Shown here one piece after another: positions 20,745-33,917 of a DNA stretch of 64,000 nt (the stretch's first letter is position 1; every line of letters begins with the position of its first letter). The notes beneath the pieces were generated by a model, which was not told the origin of the DNA, searched no databases, and saw nothing but the letters and a program-made list of their open reading frames with translations. This DNA comes from Strigamia acuminata. Taxonomy: Eukaryota > Arthropoda > Chilopoda > Geophilomorpha > Linotaeniidae. The position numbers were made by a program, and so were the translations under genes. The stretch covers positions 7,364,501-7,428,500 of the forward strand of contig OX442318.1 in assembly GCA_949358305.1 (NCBI GenBank). Direction: 5' to 3'.

Positions 20745-21898
20745 TTATTCGTTTTCTTCGTCGGATGATGTGCCCAGCTCGTCGAAACGTTGCTCGTCGA
20801 CGTCGCTTCTTAGTTTGGCTAGTCGCGCTTGTTGCATTTCGAGGTGTTGTTTCCGCCATTTGATGCGCCGGTTTTGGAACCACACTTTGACCTGCGCTTC
20901 GGACAGGTGGAGGGTCGACGCTAGAAAAAGTCTTTCCGGACCCACCATGTATTGCTGTCTCTCGAATTCACTTTCAAGTCTTTCGAGTTGTTCGGGTGTG
21001 AAGATTGTGCGCACTCGCTTCGATTTCATCGGCTTCCCGCCGTTTACACTGTCGTCCAAACGAAGTTTCACTTCTTTATCTAATTTAAAAAAAAAAAAAA
21101 AAAAATTTAATTTAAATTAAAAAAAAAAATACCAAAATCAATTTAAAATCTCAAACCAAAATTAAAAAAATTAAAAAAAAAAATAATTAAAAAACTAAAA
21201 AAAAAAAAAAAAAATCTCAATCAAGTTCTCTAATTAGGCGCGTGTCAGTCACGTAAAGTAACCCTCTTTACAACTCAACAATTTACTTTCATTAAGCCCA
21301 TTTTATCTCATTTTTTCCTCCCCCCGACTTAACTTTCTTAATTTATCGCCATCTTTTATTAAAACTAATATCAATTAATCAAGCGAAACAAAACCCAAAA
21401 AAAAAATAAAAATAAAAGCAAATATTTGTGCAAATAAATCACGCTGCATTCCCCTCACGCCACAAATCACAGAAACAAGGACAACAATTAATCATTAATC
21501 AACTCACCACTAATCATTTGTTTGGTTCCTCCAACTAACGGAAACGGATAAGAACTCTGTCGATTCCTCCTCCTCAAGTCGCTCTCCTTAATCGACCCGT
21601 AGCAAAACTCGTCCTCTTGCACCGAAGTGTGTTCATTTTTCGACGAATCAAGTCCCAAAATCGCCTCGATCGTAAACGATTTCTTCAACTGTGTTGTCCG
21701 AGATTGGCTCAAATTTGTGCCCATCGCCGCCCGGCTGTTCATCGCCGCCGCCGCCGCGGCCGCCGCTGCCCCCGCGGCCGCCAACGACTCGCAGTAGTTC
21801 TCGTGCGTTTGCGTCGCGTACGTCGTGAACGGGACAGCCGTCGACAGCTCCACCAACGACGCGAAAGACGACGGAAACTTGTACCCAAACGGCAACAT
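20745..21898 (-). CDS. Not-family (Noto/CG18599-type) homeobox transcription factor
   Basis: Exon 1 is 21898-21508 and exon 2 21079-20745, joined in phase 1 (donor GTGAGT, acceptor AAATTAG), giving 241 residues. The homeodomain lies at about 149-208: [26 protein letters not shown], then [15 protein letters not shown] with the helix-3 WFQNRR core and Gln50. QQYMVG and IKWRKQ are typical of Not proteins (vertebrate Not/flh, Drosophila CG18599 by memory). An eh1-type repressor motif [10 protein letters not shown] lies at about 74-83, expected to recruit Groucho. A poly-alanine tract of about 13 residues spans 40-52. The C-terminus is acidic (SSDEENE). It should be a nuclear DNA-binding repressor acting in embryonic patterning. 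It sits alone in a non-coding territory of about 16 kb, the usual setting of a developmental regulator. Confidence 0.9.
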
Positions 21899-22040
21899 AT
21901 TTTGTTTTCGTAAAAAAAATAACTCTCAACAAAATATAAACACAATAAACGGCGCACTAATTCAACATGTGGTTAGCAGCGAAGCCCACACTGGAAATGG
22001 AGTGGAGCAGTTGGCAAACTGAAGCGAACTGGAGTTTGTA

Positions 22041-22050
22041 TGGTTATAAA
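22041..22050 (-). promoter_or_regulatory. Possible TATA element of the homeobox gene
   Basis: On the minus strand TTTATAACCA lies about 145 bp upstream of the homeobox start codon. It is the only TATA-like word close enough. Weak evidence. Confidence 0.25.
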
Positions 22051-22724
22051 GTGAGCACGCTTCAAAATACAAGAGCCACTATATGGTGGAGCGGTTGCGG
22101 GCTTCCCATTGGCTCTCGCAGTGCGACTTAATTGCGCGTGCTCAGTAATAAGCAACGTGTGTGTGTAGAGTGCAACTGAAGCATCTGGGTCGCCCCGTTA
22201 TCCCCATCTGAGCCTTGGGCGAGTGGGGATTGCTGTTAAACTTGCTGATTAGCCAGATAAGTGTTTCTTAGCTATAGGTGGGTTGTAAAACGAGCGCCAA
22301 ACTCATTAATACGACCCGGGGCTACGCGCTCATGGCCAACCGAGTGAACAAGACCCAGCCCCCTGCTCAGGTAAATTGTTTTAAGGCCTCTATTATACTT
22401 TTATGACACCTGGAGTCTCTTTCCGCAAATAAAAAGTTGTTGTTTCTTGGTCTCGGATCATCAAAGGAGGATTTTTGGCGATTTTTTACACACACCTGTT
22501 TGTGTTTTGCACTCCATTTGTTTTTAAACATGTTGGAGTAATTAAATGAAGCTAGAGTTAACCCTGTTAGAAATCTATTTCCGGATTAGAGATAGGGTGT
22601 TTAAAGGGTAGATAAGGGAAGAATGTGTAGGCCATTGGGTTATAGGTAAGGGGTTTAAGGAATGTGCTGCTTTTTTTGCGTTTTGTTGAATTCTATTTTT
22701 ATTTGGATTTTAGTTTTGTTTGGT

Positions 22725-22920
22725 TTTGTAAATTATTATTTATGTTAGTTTTGTTGGATTTTGTAAATTATTATTTATGTTAGTTTTGTTTGATTTTGTA
22801 AATTATTATTTGTGTTAGTTTTGTTTGATTTTGTAAATTATTATTTGTGTTAGTTTTGTTTGATTTTGTAAATTATTATTTGTTAGTTTTGTTTGATTTT
22901 GTAAATTATTTATGTAGTTT
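22725..22920. repeat. About 35-bp tandem repeat, five copies
   Basis: Copies of TTAGTTTTGTTTGATTTTGT followed by AAATTATTATTTGTG. Intergenic, 0.8 kb upstream of the homeobox gene start. Confidence 0.85.
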
Positions 22921-23084
22921 ATTTATTTTTAAAGAAAAAAACGCATTTTAAGCTTAAATTCAGCAATTTTGCAGTTACTTGCACTGTTTTTATTTATTAT
23001 TTGGTACATTGAGAGTGATTTTATAGTTTTTATGTAACTTGTGTCATTTTTAAAACATTATTTAGGAGATTTATAAGTATTTAC

Positions 23085-23300
23085 AGTTTTTAACCCATTA
23101 TTTATCTAGTGGATTTGTAGAAATTTACAATTTTTAAACCATTATTTATTATATTTACAAGAATTTACAGTTTTTAAACCACTATTTATTAGATTTACAC
23201 GAATTTACACTTTTTAAACCACTATTTATTAGATTTACAAGAATTTACACTTTTTAAATCACTATTTAGTAAATTTACAAGCATTTACAATTTTAAAACA
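23085..23300. repeat. About 40-bp tandem repeat, five copies
   Basis: Units of TTTTTAAACCACTATTTATT followed by AGATTTACAAGAATTTACA. AT-rich and intergenic. Confidence 0.85.
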
Positions 23301-26300
23301 CATAATAAATCTACAGAAATAAATTCATAACGCAAGCAGAATAAAGAAATCAATGTTTTCGGGGTGTAGACAAATCGATCCGCGGCAGACACGATACAAA
23401 GCAGCAAATGAGCGTCTTAATTGAATTACACGAGTCAAGTGGATTTCAACGGTTTTATTAACATTCTCCCCCGTGACGCGCTCACTTACGAGCTCATTTG
23501 CGTCTCGAGCGAGAGAGCATTGTTTCCAGCGCCCACTAATCACATTCCAACTCCAACACGTGACTATTTAGCCAAGGTCGAACACAAACAACGTACATTT
23601 CGAGGTCCATTTTCTCCATCGATCTCATCTCCAGCTGCCTTGAGCGCCGCAAAACTCAAACGGGTCGCGCACGTCGCAATCATTCGCCGGTTCCTTCGCC
23701 TTGTCTCGCGGGCTGGACAACACACTTTTTCCCATCAGGAAAAGCCACCTGAAATGCCAGTGACAGCGTGTATACAGCCCGGCATTGATGTTGCTTCGGG
23801 AGATAATTGGAATCGTCACTCCTTACGACGCTATAAATTAAATTTCAACTGTCACGTTGTTTAAGAACGTCTCCGAGCTAGTGGGAGAGGGAAATTAAAT
23901 TGTATCGTGCGTAATAATACACGTGTAATTAAGTTTTTGCTTTCTTTTGATTTCTCCCGGTCGTTTCATTGCAATTGTTTATGTTGGGGATTAGGGACGA
24001 GAGTAATGTAAGTATGGAAAGTATGTGGCGCGGTATTCGGAGGCTGAGGATGCAAAATGAATGGGTGATGGCCGTGATGGGTGACGTGTAGGATGGGGAA
24101 TTTCATAACGCAGAGGGGCGTGTTGCAAACTGAAGGGAAGGGAGGCGAAAGGAAAGGGCAAAAGCGTGCTGTGAGTCATTAAAGTTGGTTTGGGTTTGAA
24201 ACAATAAAACACGTGGCAAAAAGGAGAGTGGGAATGAGTTGGGGAGGGTTTTGGGGGATTAATTTGTGTCGGTGTATGAGTTTGGTCGGTGCGTTTCATC
24301 GCGGGGTGGTTTATCGATAAAAAGGATTGTGGAATGTTGCGAATTCTTGTCTGTTGTAAAAAGGAAGGAAAACATCTTCAGGGCGGTCGATTACTGCAGG
24401 AGATTACTAATTAGCGATAGAAGTGTAATCAAAATGGGCAGGAAGTTGTTGGGAATAAGATGACGTCTTCTGGACGTTTCCGTTTAAATACACGACATTT
24501 GATTTTGTGAAACGGAAATAAAATGATCAAAATGTGTTGAAAATTCAACAAAGTGTAAAACTTACGTGTTGCAGATATCATTTTCCAAGATTTATCATGA
24601 AATTTGTGCGTAATGTAAGAAACTAGGCCTAATTTTACTTCGGTTATGACAATAGATGCGTCGTTACGTCTTATTCCAACCCGATTGTTTGTGCGTAGCA
24701 ACGAAAATAATAAACATTCTGAAGAAGAAAGCTGTTATATTCGTGTTAGAAGATGACATGAGGTTAATTTGAGCGTTATAAGCACTGGGAACGTACACAA
24801 ACTGGCTCCCGAAGAGAACAAAAAATCAACAGAGTTGATGCAATTATTTTCATTGTAAAAATCCACATTGGACCCATATTCTCAACATTATTGCACCGTT
24901 TACGATTGAATTTATCGTTTAAATGTGCTGTTAAACCAAATTTCGACCCGTTTTGAACAACTTTTCCAAGATTTTGCATCATAAACCGAGTGAAAACTCA
25001 AGAAACCCGCCGCCGTATAATCACATAGCCCCACCATCGAATTATTATTAATGTAAATTCATTCCAACTTAAATAAGAGCTCTGAAAAAAATTGAACCAG
25101 AAAACGTGGTCGTTTACACGTCAAGCCAACCATCGCCCAATATATCATGGCGTAATTTGCATCCCTTTACACCCGCAGTAACCCGTGTGTTGCAAGCGCA
25201 CTTGCCATTTTTGGCTCGTTGTCAGGCTAAATTAGATTCTTAATCAAAGTTCATTGTATCCAAAGCGAGGCGGCCAAGCAGGGCGCTCGTTCCCCTTCCA
25301 TACCGAATACCTTGTGGCTAATTGAAAACGCCTCGCCTTAGTTCACGAGCATCAACTAGGCCATAATGCACTGCGCATCTCATTAAAAGACGGAAAAGCC
25401 AGCGCCAAGCTGTATATAAAGTGTAGCGTTTATTAAAATGTAATTTACAAAGGTGAACGCCAACTCGAAAGCCGTGATTTGATGGACAGATGTTGGGGGA
25501 AAGAAGGCAATTCTAATCGGAATTCTAAGACGCATCTAGATCGCACAAAAGTGGAGGCGAAAAAACGATGTGGCAGGCGGCGAGGCGTAAAGATTGCTCG
25601 GGACTATTGTGAAGGCTGGAGCGCCAATTCCTTTTCAAGGAGGGATATAGAAGGTCCAGGGAGGAAAAGCAGCCAGCAGGAAAATTAGCACGAAGGGTGG
25701 TGGCCATTGTGCAGCAACAGATTACACGCGCTCGTCAGAATGGAGGAAAGCAGGGGGAAACGATAATCTTCGATCGACATGACGCTATTGGACAGGAGTT
25801 GAGTTGCAGTCACCAAACTGCACCAATGGCGACGAGGAGTGCGATTCGCTTGACTTATAGACCCAATAGATGAGTGTGGGAAAGTAATTATCACCGATGG
25901 ATCGACTCCCGACTCAATTTCAGCTTGGATGAATAAACAGCTTGGGCTCTCTCCATATACCAATAACTAAGGCTTGCTCTTTTCATTGCGACTCACTCAC
26001 GCCCTTACAACTCTATTCTATTCATACACTCCGTTTTCAATTGCTTTGCAAACAAATTTAAAAGTCAATAGAAAAAGTAGATATATATATAAACAAGTAT
26101 AGAATTTTTATACTGTGGTAGTATAGGTGTTTCTGAAAAGAAAAATGTTACGGAGTATTAAAATTTGATAAATATCGGGTCGACAATAAAAGGAGGGTTA
26201 CTAAGGGTGTCTCATTTAAATTTATATTAGTTATTAGTTGTGGGTATAGTGTTGTTTGATTAATGTTTCTGGTGCAGTTTTTTCTGCTCTTTCGTTTGGT

Positions 26301-26549
26301 TTTTAGGTTTTGACGATCAGAGCTTTTGTTCTCGAGATATTTGCGATTTTAATCAATTTTTGTGTTAATTTGCCAAGTTTGATTGCAATAGTCATTCCTG
26401 AATTTCAGATTTTGTGGTACTTTTGTGGATTTCTTCAGCGTTACTGGTATAGGTATACAGCACTTTTCAAAAAGTACTGCATGTCGTGGTAGTGGTACTA
26501 TACCTGTACCATCTTTTGTGGTACCATACCACTTAGTAAATCCCCACTA

Positions 26550-27195
26550 AATGTATTACAAAATCTCACAAAATGTAGCAAAATCTCACAAAATGTAGCA
26601 AAATCTCATAAAATGTATCAAAATCTCGCAAAACTTTACAAAATCTTAAAAAATGTAGCAAAATCTCACAAAATGTATCAAAATCTCACAAAATGTATCA
26701 AAATCTCACAAAATGTATCAAAATCTCACAAAATGTATCAAAATCTCACAAAATGTATCAAAATCTCACAAAATGTATCAAAATCTCACAAAATGTAGCA
26801 AAATCTCACAAAATGTATCAAAATCTCACAAAATGTATCAAAATCTCACAAAATGTAACAAAATATCACAAAATGTATCAAAATCTCACAAAATGTATCA
26901 AAATCTCACAAAATGTAGCAAAATCTCACAAAATGTATCAAAATCTCACAAAATGTATCAAAATCTCACAAAATGTATCAAAATCTCACAAAATGTATCA
27001 AAATCTCACAAAATGTAGCAAAATCTCACAAAATGTATCAAAATCTCACAAAATGTATCAAAATCTCACAAAATGTATCAAAATCTCACAAAATGTATCA
27101 AAATCTCACAAAATGTATCAAAATCTCACAAAATGTAACAAAATATCACAAAATTTCACAAAATTTTAAAAAATGTAGCAAAATCTCACAAAATT
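26550..27195. repeat. 20-bp minisatellite, unit AAAATCTCACAAAATGTATC
   Basis: About 32 highly uniform tandem copies of a 20-bp unit. Variants change one position (TAGC, TAAC for TATC) or CTC to ATC. The plus strand has no stop in any frame, creating three overlapping spurious ORFs of 74-158 residues (KCIKISQNVSKSHKMYQNLT repeats). Confidence 0.95.
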
Positions 27196-27964
27196 AAAAT
27201 CATAAAGATCGTGTAAAATCAGAATTTGGTGTATACACACCGATTAAATAAATACAAAAACACTGGTCACTTTATTATTATACATAATGTGTAAGTCAAC
27301 GAAAACATTTAGGAAAAAGAAAAAGAAATCAACAAAATTAAGGCCAAAATGTAAAGAGTCATTGTCACTCATCAGTCTCAAACGAGTTTTAAAGGTTTGT
27401 TTGGACCACTTGCTGGTAATTCAAAAAAATAATTGCACTTTATAAAGACAGGTAAATGATAGTCAAATAATGACCAAGCACTTCTTGCAAACTATACTTC
27501 TTATTAAAAATTCACACCTTGTGCAACTTAGGTATTGATTGGGAGCAAAGGTGAAAGAGATGTGCAGTTTTCTAAATTTAGTTTATTTTTATTAAAACCC
27601 CAATAATATATTCATGCCCAAACATAATAACGCAATCCAGGTGATTATTATTTCGACTTGAGCTTGTCGTGGAAACAAAAGACAAAACAAATGTGCAAAG
27701 ATTGTCTAAATCTGCGCCATCATTGCACACTTAATGAGAGATGTGTATCACGAAAAGAAAACCCTGCTGTGGGAGTGAGTGCAAAACAGGTCAACCTATT
27801 ATAAGCTTATACATTACATTACACGCCTATTGTGTTAGTTGGGTATCACTAATCAGTTAATATCACACTTACATTTCATAATCAGTGCCAGTAATGACAT
27901 ATACAAGCATGTTGCCAGCTTCACCCGGCCCCCCGATTATAAAGGGGGATCCCTGATGGTTTGA

Positions 27965-28575
27965 TATGCATTTTTTCAGCTAAAATGCATTTTTTTTGTC
28001 CATAAATGCACGATTTTTGTTCATAAATGCACTTTTTTAGTCTGAAAATGCACTTTTTGAGTCTAAAAATGCACTTTTTGGGTCTAAAAATGCACTTTTT
28101 GGGTCTGAAAATGCACATTTTTGGTCTGAAATGCACTTTTTGGGTCTGAAAATGCACTTTTTGAGTCTAAAAATGCACTTTTTGGGTCTAAAAATGCACT
28201 TTTTGGGTCTAAAAATGCACATTTTTGGTCTGAAATGAATTTTTTAGGTCTGAAATGAATTTTTTAGGTCTGAAAATGCACTTTTTGCGTCTTAAAATGC
28301 ACTTTTTGGGTTTAAAAATGCCCTTTTTTGGTCTGAAATGCACTTTTTGGGTTTAAAAATGCCCTTTTTTGGTCTGAAATGCACGTTTTGGGTCTAAAAT
28401 GCACTTTTTGGGTCTAAAAATGGTTTTTTTTTGTCTGAAAATGCCTTTTTTTGTCTAAAAATGCGTTTTTTAACATGGAAATGCATTATTTCATCAGAAA
28501 ATGCTTTGCTTTACTTAAAAATGCAATTTTTTCAGCTTAAAATGAATTTAATTCCCATAAGATGCATTTTCCCTC
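27965..28575. repeat. 20-21-bp minisatellite, unit AAAATGCACTTTTTGGGTCT
   Basis: About 29 units, more diverged toward the right end (AAAATGCATTTTT variants). The core AAAATGCANTTTTT relates it to the array at 34.68-35.08 kb. Confidence 0.9.
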
Positions 28576-29789
28576 CTGCAAAATGCATTTTCTTTCTTGT
28601 CAGAAGTAAATCGGGTCCCCCAAAGCCTTATAACCCCACCCTCGCTTCTGATTCTGATTTTGATTTAGTCAACAGCTGTCTAAAAGAACTATTTTTAGAC
28701 CCAACAACCATTTTTTAAAAAAAAAATCAAAATTCTTTTTAATTTGATTAAAACACACACATCTTTTATTTTCATTTTTTAAAAATCTTTCTACATGCGA
28801 AAAAAAAATTCCAAGTGAAATTGTTGGTGTAATTAGGCTTTAGTTTGAAATCAACTTGTCAATAGATAAGGGTTAATTAATGGCATCTCCCGCAGACACG
28901 CGCACGCAACGCGAAGCAAAGCGGCAGGGAGGATAGCACGTTTGAATCGACTGCGTGGGTGGCGGACACCTTATTGGAGAACCTTTGCACGCTCATCCAA
29001 GCGTTAATTATTATCAAGTTAGGCAAAATGTCAGGTCAAATCAAGTCACACGTTTACACTTCACTTGAATTTCATTAAAAACCAAAACAAAACCAAAAAC
29101 AAAACACAAACCTTCATATATTAAAAACCCGCGCGATCGCGCCGTGTCATTTCCGTCCCTAGAACAACATGCGAGAAAATTAAAACTTGAATATAAACTT
29201 CTCGAGCGGCTTTATCAAGAAAGCAATGTCCATAAGGTTGTTAATTATTGTGGAATGTGACGTCATACAGTACATCAGGCGAATGGGTATGCAAATGCGT
29301 CTCAGGCAATGCATACCAGAGTGGCCGCACTTTATGGAGTGGGCTCTACTTGTAAATCACATCAAATTTAATTTCCGCACTAACAAAGTTAATTACCCTG
29401 CAAACTCTATATAACCAGCGAGTTTAAATTTCGCCAATGGATGTACGCAGTTAACACTAAAGCTGATCTCGACACACCTAAACACCGAGCCAAATGAGTT
29501 CGTTATTAATAAATACGCAATAACTGGCAATTAATTCCGAAACGTTCATTTTGTTTAGTGTTTGTAAGGCGACATAGACTTGCCAACACCGCATTGTGTG
29601 CTTGGACTTGTCAAAAGCGAGGGATGGACCTTGCTGGACCAAGGAGTGTCTTTTTTATGTTTTTATCACGTTTTATTACTGTGCCATTAGCGTTTTGACT
29701 TCCTCTGGGCCCTCTTTTCCCCAACTAATTCACTCAATATTGACAATAATCATATAAAATTGAAGTAAATAATAAAATATACGTTTATT

Positions 29790-30085
29790 TACACAAGTAA
29801 CACAAAATAAGTGTTTATTTACACAAATAACACAAAATAGGTGTTTATTTACACAAATAACACAAAATAGGTGTTTATTTACACAAATAACACAAAATAG
29901 GTGTTTATTTACACAAATAACACAAAATAGGTGTTTATTTACACAAATAACACAAAATATGTGTTTATTTACATAAATAACACAAAATAGGTGTTTATTT
30001 ACACAAATAACACAAAATAGGTGTTTTTTTACACAAATAAGACAGAATATATGTTTATTTACACAAACAAGACAAAATATATGTC
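29790..30085. repeat. 30-bp minisatellite, about nine copies
   Basis: Unit ACACAAATAACACAAAATAG followed by GTGTTTATTT, very uniform. Intergenic in the gene desert. Confidence 0.92.
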
Positions 30086-31864
30086 CAATACATCAACATT
30101 TGTAAGTGCAGCGAGCAAACTAAAGAGTTGTCAGTAGAGAATCGATTTTTTAAACAAGTGAAGAATTGATGCCACTCAGCAACTTTTAACAGTAGGCAAA
30201 TGGCCATTAACCTTTACCCATCAATAAACAAAGGATGACAAAAGAACCACATTAGGCCTCAGTAGGTCCAATTGCTACCTGACGTGACGTCTTCCTCAGT
30301 CTGGTCTGGGAACAGAAATTTTCTCATCCCCAGGTGCCAACTTCTTGGCAGCGGAAGCCATGGGGGCTGTAAACAAACCCCTCCGACCAAACCAGCCACA
30401 CAAAAAAAAAAATTTTCCCCAAAAAAAAGATAAAATAAAAAAATTTAAATTTTTTCTAATTGATCATTTTATCAAAGTCTTTTTTTTTTTTTTTTAAATT
30501 ATTTCTCGTCCCCGTTCTCAATTTCTCCTTTTCCTCCCACTCCCTTTTCCTCCGCGCCAATCAGAACCCCCGGCGCCATATCTCCATTTTCCCACCCTTT
30601 TCTCACGAGGTTCCTTCAACCACAGACCACGCCCCCTACTGTCAGCGGCACGACTTCAAAGCCAATAATGGCTGTGCAGCCCGCAGGCTGGCTACGAAAA
30701 TCTTGGGATTGTAAACACCTCAAAGTACCCCCAATAAACCAATAGATACCCAACATCGTTCAAACACATTAGACTCCCGTTAAAGCGCGAAGGAGAATGA
30801 AGAAGATAAAAAGCAAGAAGAAAAAACGTCTCGGGCCACGTTTTCCACCACTCCTGCCACGTCTCTTCATTTGCCCATTGTTTGCGAGGATAATCCCGCA
30901 GTAAATAATAATAAAAACAAATTCGGGGAGATGAAAATGAGGAATGCAAAGCCGTTTGGGCAATGCACCCGTTCCCACTCAATTTGCTCGAGCAGATTCC
31001 AGCTTTTAAATGGATCCAAATTACCCTTTGGTCTCCGAAAGAAGATTGTCACGCGGGGGGTCAAAAGAAGCGACTTCGGGTTACGTCTCTCGGGATTCGC
31101 ACTGGCCCTTTGACAACCCGCTTTCTCAAAGGTTACCCACTAATCCGAAAATTAAAACCTCGACTTACTTTGCGTTTAATTAGTGTCGAAACACTCCTTA
31201 CGGTGGCGTCGTGAGAAATTCGCGTTTCGGCGCGAGTTTAAATGAGTGTTAATGGAACTACCGGTCGGCCATGTTGTTCACCTGGATGCCAGGTGATGGG
31301 TTTAACTATAATGGTCAAACCTAGGGCAGAAGGAGACAATTGGATGGAGTCGTCAAAGATGATAGCGCGTGTGCGCCCTCTTGCATTAAGCACGCACCCA
31401 ACGAGCGAAACAAAGAACGAGTCTGGTGCAATAAAACCCGGGTCCTATCAAGGACTACAAAAGCGTCCTATTGACAAAGATGAGTAAAATGCCAAGGCCA
31501 AAGAGATGCCTTGGGCCTTTTATGGGTCTCTCTTGGAGAATGTTTAATGACAGGGCCACTGGTTGGACACGATGAGGACAAATCGCAAGTTGGTTGGTTA
31601 CGCAATTGTGCATGTTGGACTCGTTTGGTTCGATTTGAAATGAGGGATATTGGATTTTGAAGTTGATTAATCGGTTTGTTCGTTGTTTTTCGGTGGTTTT
31701 GGAAGTGTAACGCGGTGAGGGTGAGTTGGTGGACACTTAGAGGGATTAAAACAGAACCAGGGCAGTTGTTATAAACTCACCAGGACTCCAACAGAACCCG
31801 GGCAGCTTGTTTGCACATTTTTGAATGCTGTAATCAATTTTCAAGATTCTTGAGCTCAAAACTG

Positions 31865-32170
31865 ACATTTTGTATACGTTTTTTACATTTTATACGCGTT
31901 TTTTGCATTTTATACGCGTTTTTTATATTTTGTACATGTTTTTTGCATTTTGTACAAATTTTTTTGACATTTTATACACGTATTTTTTAATTTTATGCAC
32001 ATTTTTTGCATTTTATACAAGTTTTTAACATTTCGTACATGATTTTTACATTTTGTACATGATTTTTACATTTTGTACAAGATTTTTACATTTTGTACAT
32101 AATTTTTACATTTTGTACATGATTTTTACATTTTGTACATAAATTTTACATTTTATACACATTATTTTTC
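31865..32170. repeat. 20-bp minisatellite, unit ACATTTTGTACATGATTTTT
   Basis: About 14 units; the left part (ATTTTATACGCGTTTTTTGC) is diverged and the right part uniform. Intergenic. Confidence 0.88.
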
Positions 32171-32976
32171 CGTTTTTTTGCACTTTTTCAATTAAATTTC
32201 GAATTTCCAAACACAAAATTTTAATTCCATTAAAATTGACTTGCAGTTGTCCTTTAATTAAATGCATAAAGAAACAAACAACCAAAAACCACGAAAAATC
32301 GCACCAATTTTCTTCCCTTCTTCTTCCATGACAGATTTTTAGTATCTAAATGTCCTTTTTCCACCTGGACAACTTTACCTGAGGGGGAGGTTCCAGGGGC
32401 TGGAGCTATAAACCCATTTAGGCCGCCTGGGAAAGGGTCCTGCTCTATTCCGAGGGTGGCGCGCGCTGTTTCTCACCCCTTCCAACTCGCCTACCCCCGC
32501 TATGCTGTATTATGACCTTAGTAGACAGCAGCGTTCGGTTGACTCAACGATGTCAAGCTGTTTGCACACCCTGGATGCTCGCATATCAAAGCGATTAGCC
32601 ACAGTCTACGGAACGAGAGAAAGAGAAGGCCAAAACGATTGTGGTTCCCTACTAAAGACGACTTTTAAGCAAAATTGCACAGCTCTCTTCGTGGCAGGCG
32701 TAACTAAAGAATGGTTTAAAGAAATGCTACCTGTTTCCACAACATTCTCACGCCAAGAATTGACTTGTTTTCGTGCGTAAACGCTTTCAAGGAATGACAA
32801 GTGCAACACGAAATGGCGACTCGACGCATTTCGCCGTAGTAAAGCCATCATTTGTCATGATTGCTGTTATTCTCTCATTTTATTGAAGCAAAAAATTGAT
32901 TTTGTTTTATTGGGGTCAATTAAAATCCATTAGTTGGAGTCTCTGAAGTGTCCATAAAAATATTTAGTGAGGTCGT

Positions 32977-32994
32977 GACCACTAGAGGGCTTGG
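32977..32994 (+). promoter_or_regulatory. CTCF-like motif upstream of the 33.25 kb gene
   Basis: GACCACTAGAGGGCTTGG matches the CTCF core CCACTAGAGGGC on the left and departs at the last two bases. It separates the homeobox gene desert from the gene starting at 33250. Motif similarity only. Confidence 0.35.
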
Positions 32995-33249
32995 AAAATG
33001 ATTTTTTGAGAGGTTATTTGATGGGAAAGTGCCGGGTTTTGTCATGAGGCGTCGCTGTGCGATCCGATGTTGTTTTATAGGGCTAATAATGGGTTCGGGA
33101 ACAATGGTTTATTTGCTAGCATTCAATTATTTCACCTCGAGATTGCAATTTTACAAAAAAATTTGCCATTTAATTTTTTTTATTCTATCACATCTACAAG
33201 TAACTACATTAAAACATTTTCGACGCAAAATCTGTACAAATCAAACGCA

Positions 33250-33863
33250 ATGGAAGACTACACAGACATAATTCTTTTATCTCGCGACTTGATGATGGTA
33301 TAGTGCATGAATATCAAATAAAGGATGGTGTGTGTTAATCTCGTTTCGTTTTTACAGCACAAAGAAGAAGCGAATACCTTGGAATGCGACAAAATGCGCA
33401 TGAAAAGATGCATTGAAAAGCTGAAGCAAGACGTGGAGTATGAAAAGCTGAATTTAGAAAGAGATAAGAAACGTTTACGAAAAGGACAACAAACTTATGC
33501 GAATCTGTGCAATGCTAAATCAGACTTGCATAAAACATTTCTGGAAAAGGAAAGACTAAAACAAACGGTATTAATTTATATTAATTTATATTAATTTATA
33601 TAACTATGTGTATTTAACTGTGTATAAAATACGTGCAGGTGGACGAAGATACGAAACAACTGCGGTACAAAATCACAACGATGGCGAACCAATTGGAAAT
33701 GGAGCAAGCAGACATTCAGAAACTTGCAATGGAGGACTATCACGACGATGAATTTGATGAGAATTCTTCGAATGAGATCATTTTGAACCTCGAATCAACT
33801 GGTCAAGAGTTGGTACTCTACTCTCAAGATCTGTTTAGTCTAAATAAGAAAATGTCTGTTTAG
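33250..33863 (+). CDS. Unrecognised small coiled-coil protein, three exons
   Basis: Exons 33250-33297, 33358-33567 and 33639-33863, all GT-AG and all phase 0, give 160 residues starting MEDYTDIILLSRDLMM. Residues about 17-115 are a charged coiled coil (MRMKRCIEKLKQDVEYEKLN, LEMEQADIQKL) and the C-terminus is acidic then hydrophobic (DYHDDEFDENSSNE, ELVLYSQDLFSLNKKMSV). No family recognised. A weak donor (AAAAT|GTCTGT at 33852) would instead join exon 3 in phase to the exon starting near 33918, making this the N-terminus of the next gene. Confidence 0.72.
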
Positions 33864-33917
33864 AAATTAATGGAGGATTTTAGAAAAATGTACAATTGTT
33901 TTATTTACGGTTTAGTA

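Larger units (their letters stand above)
22060..33240. other. Gene desert upstream of the homeobox gene
   Basis: Over 11 kb I find no exon with recognisable protein similarity. It alternates AT-rich minisatellites (listed separately) with non-repetitive, GC-richer blocks at about 22060-22460, 23330-23970, 25020-25400, 28860-29640, 30500-31500 and 32340-32850. The blocks are rich in ATTA/TAAT words and E-box-like CANNTG words. This is the pattern expected for enhancers of the homeobox gene or the downstream gene (inference). Short open frames here have no start context or partner exons I could find. Confidence 0.5.

Noticed and set aside
22190-22340. Structured GC-rich stretch as tRNA or other RNA gene
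   Set aside because: Short complementary words exist but no cloverleaf, A-box/B-box pair or other RNA signature could be traced.
26550-27195. Tandem arrays as CRISPR
   Set aside because: Units are directly adjacent without unique spacers, and the genome is clearly that of an animal.
26613-27197. Plus-strand ORFs of 61-158 residues (MYQNLTKCIKISQNVSKSHK repeats)
   Set aside because: By-product of the 20-bp array AAAATCTCACAAAATGTATC; all three frames are open.
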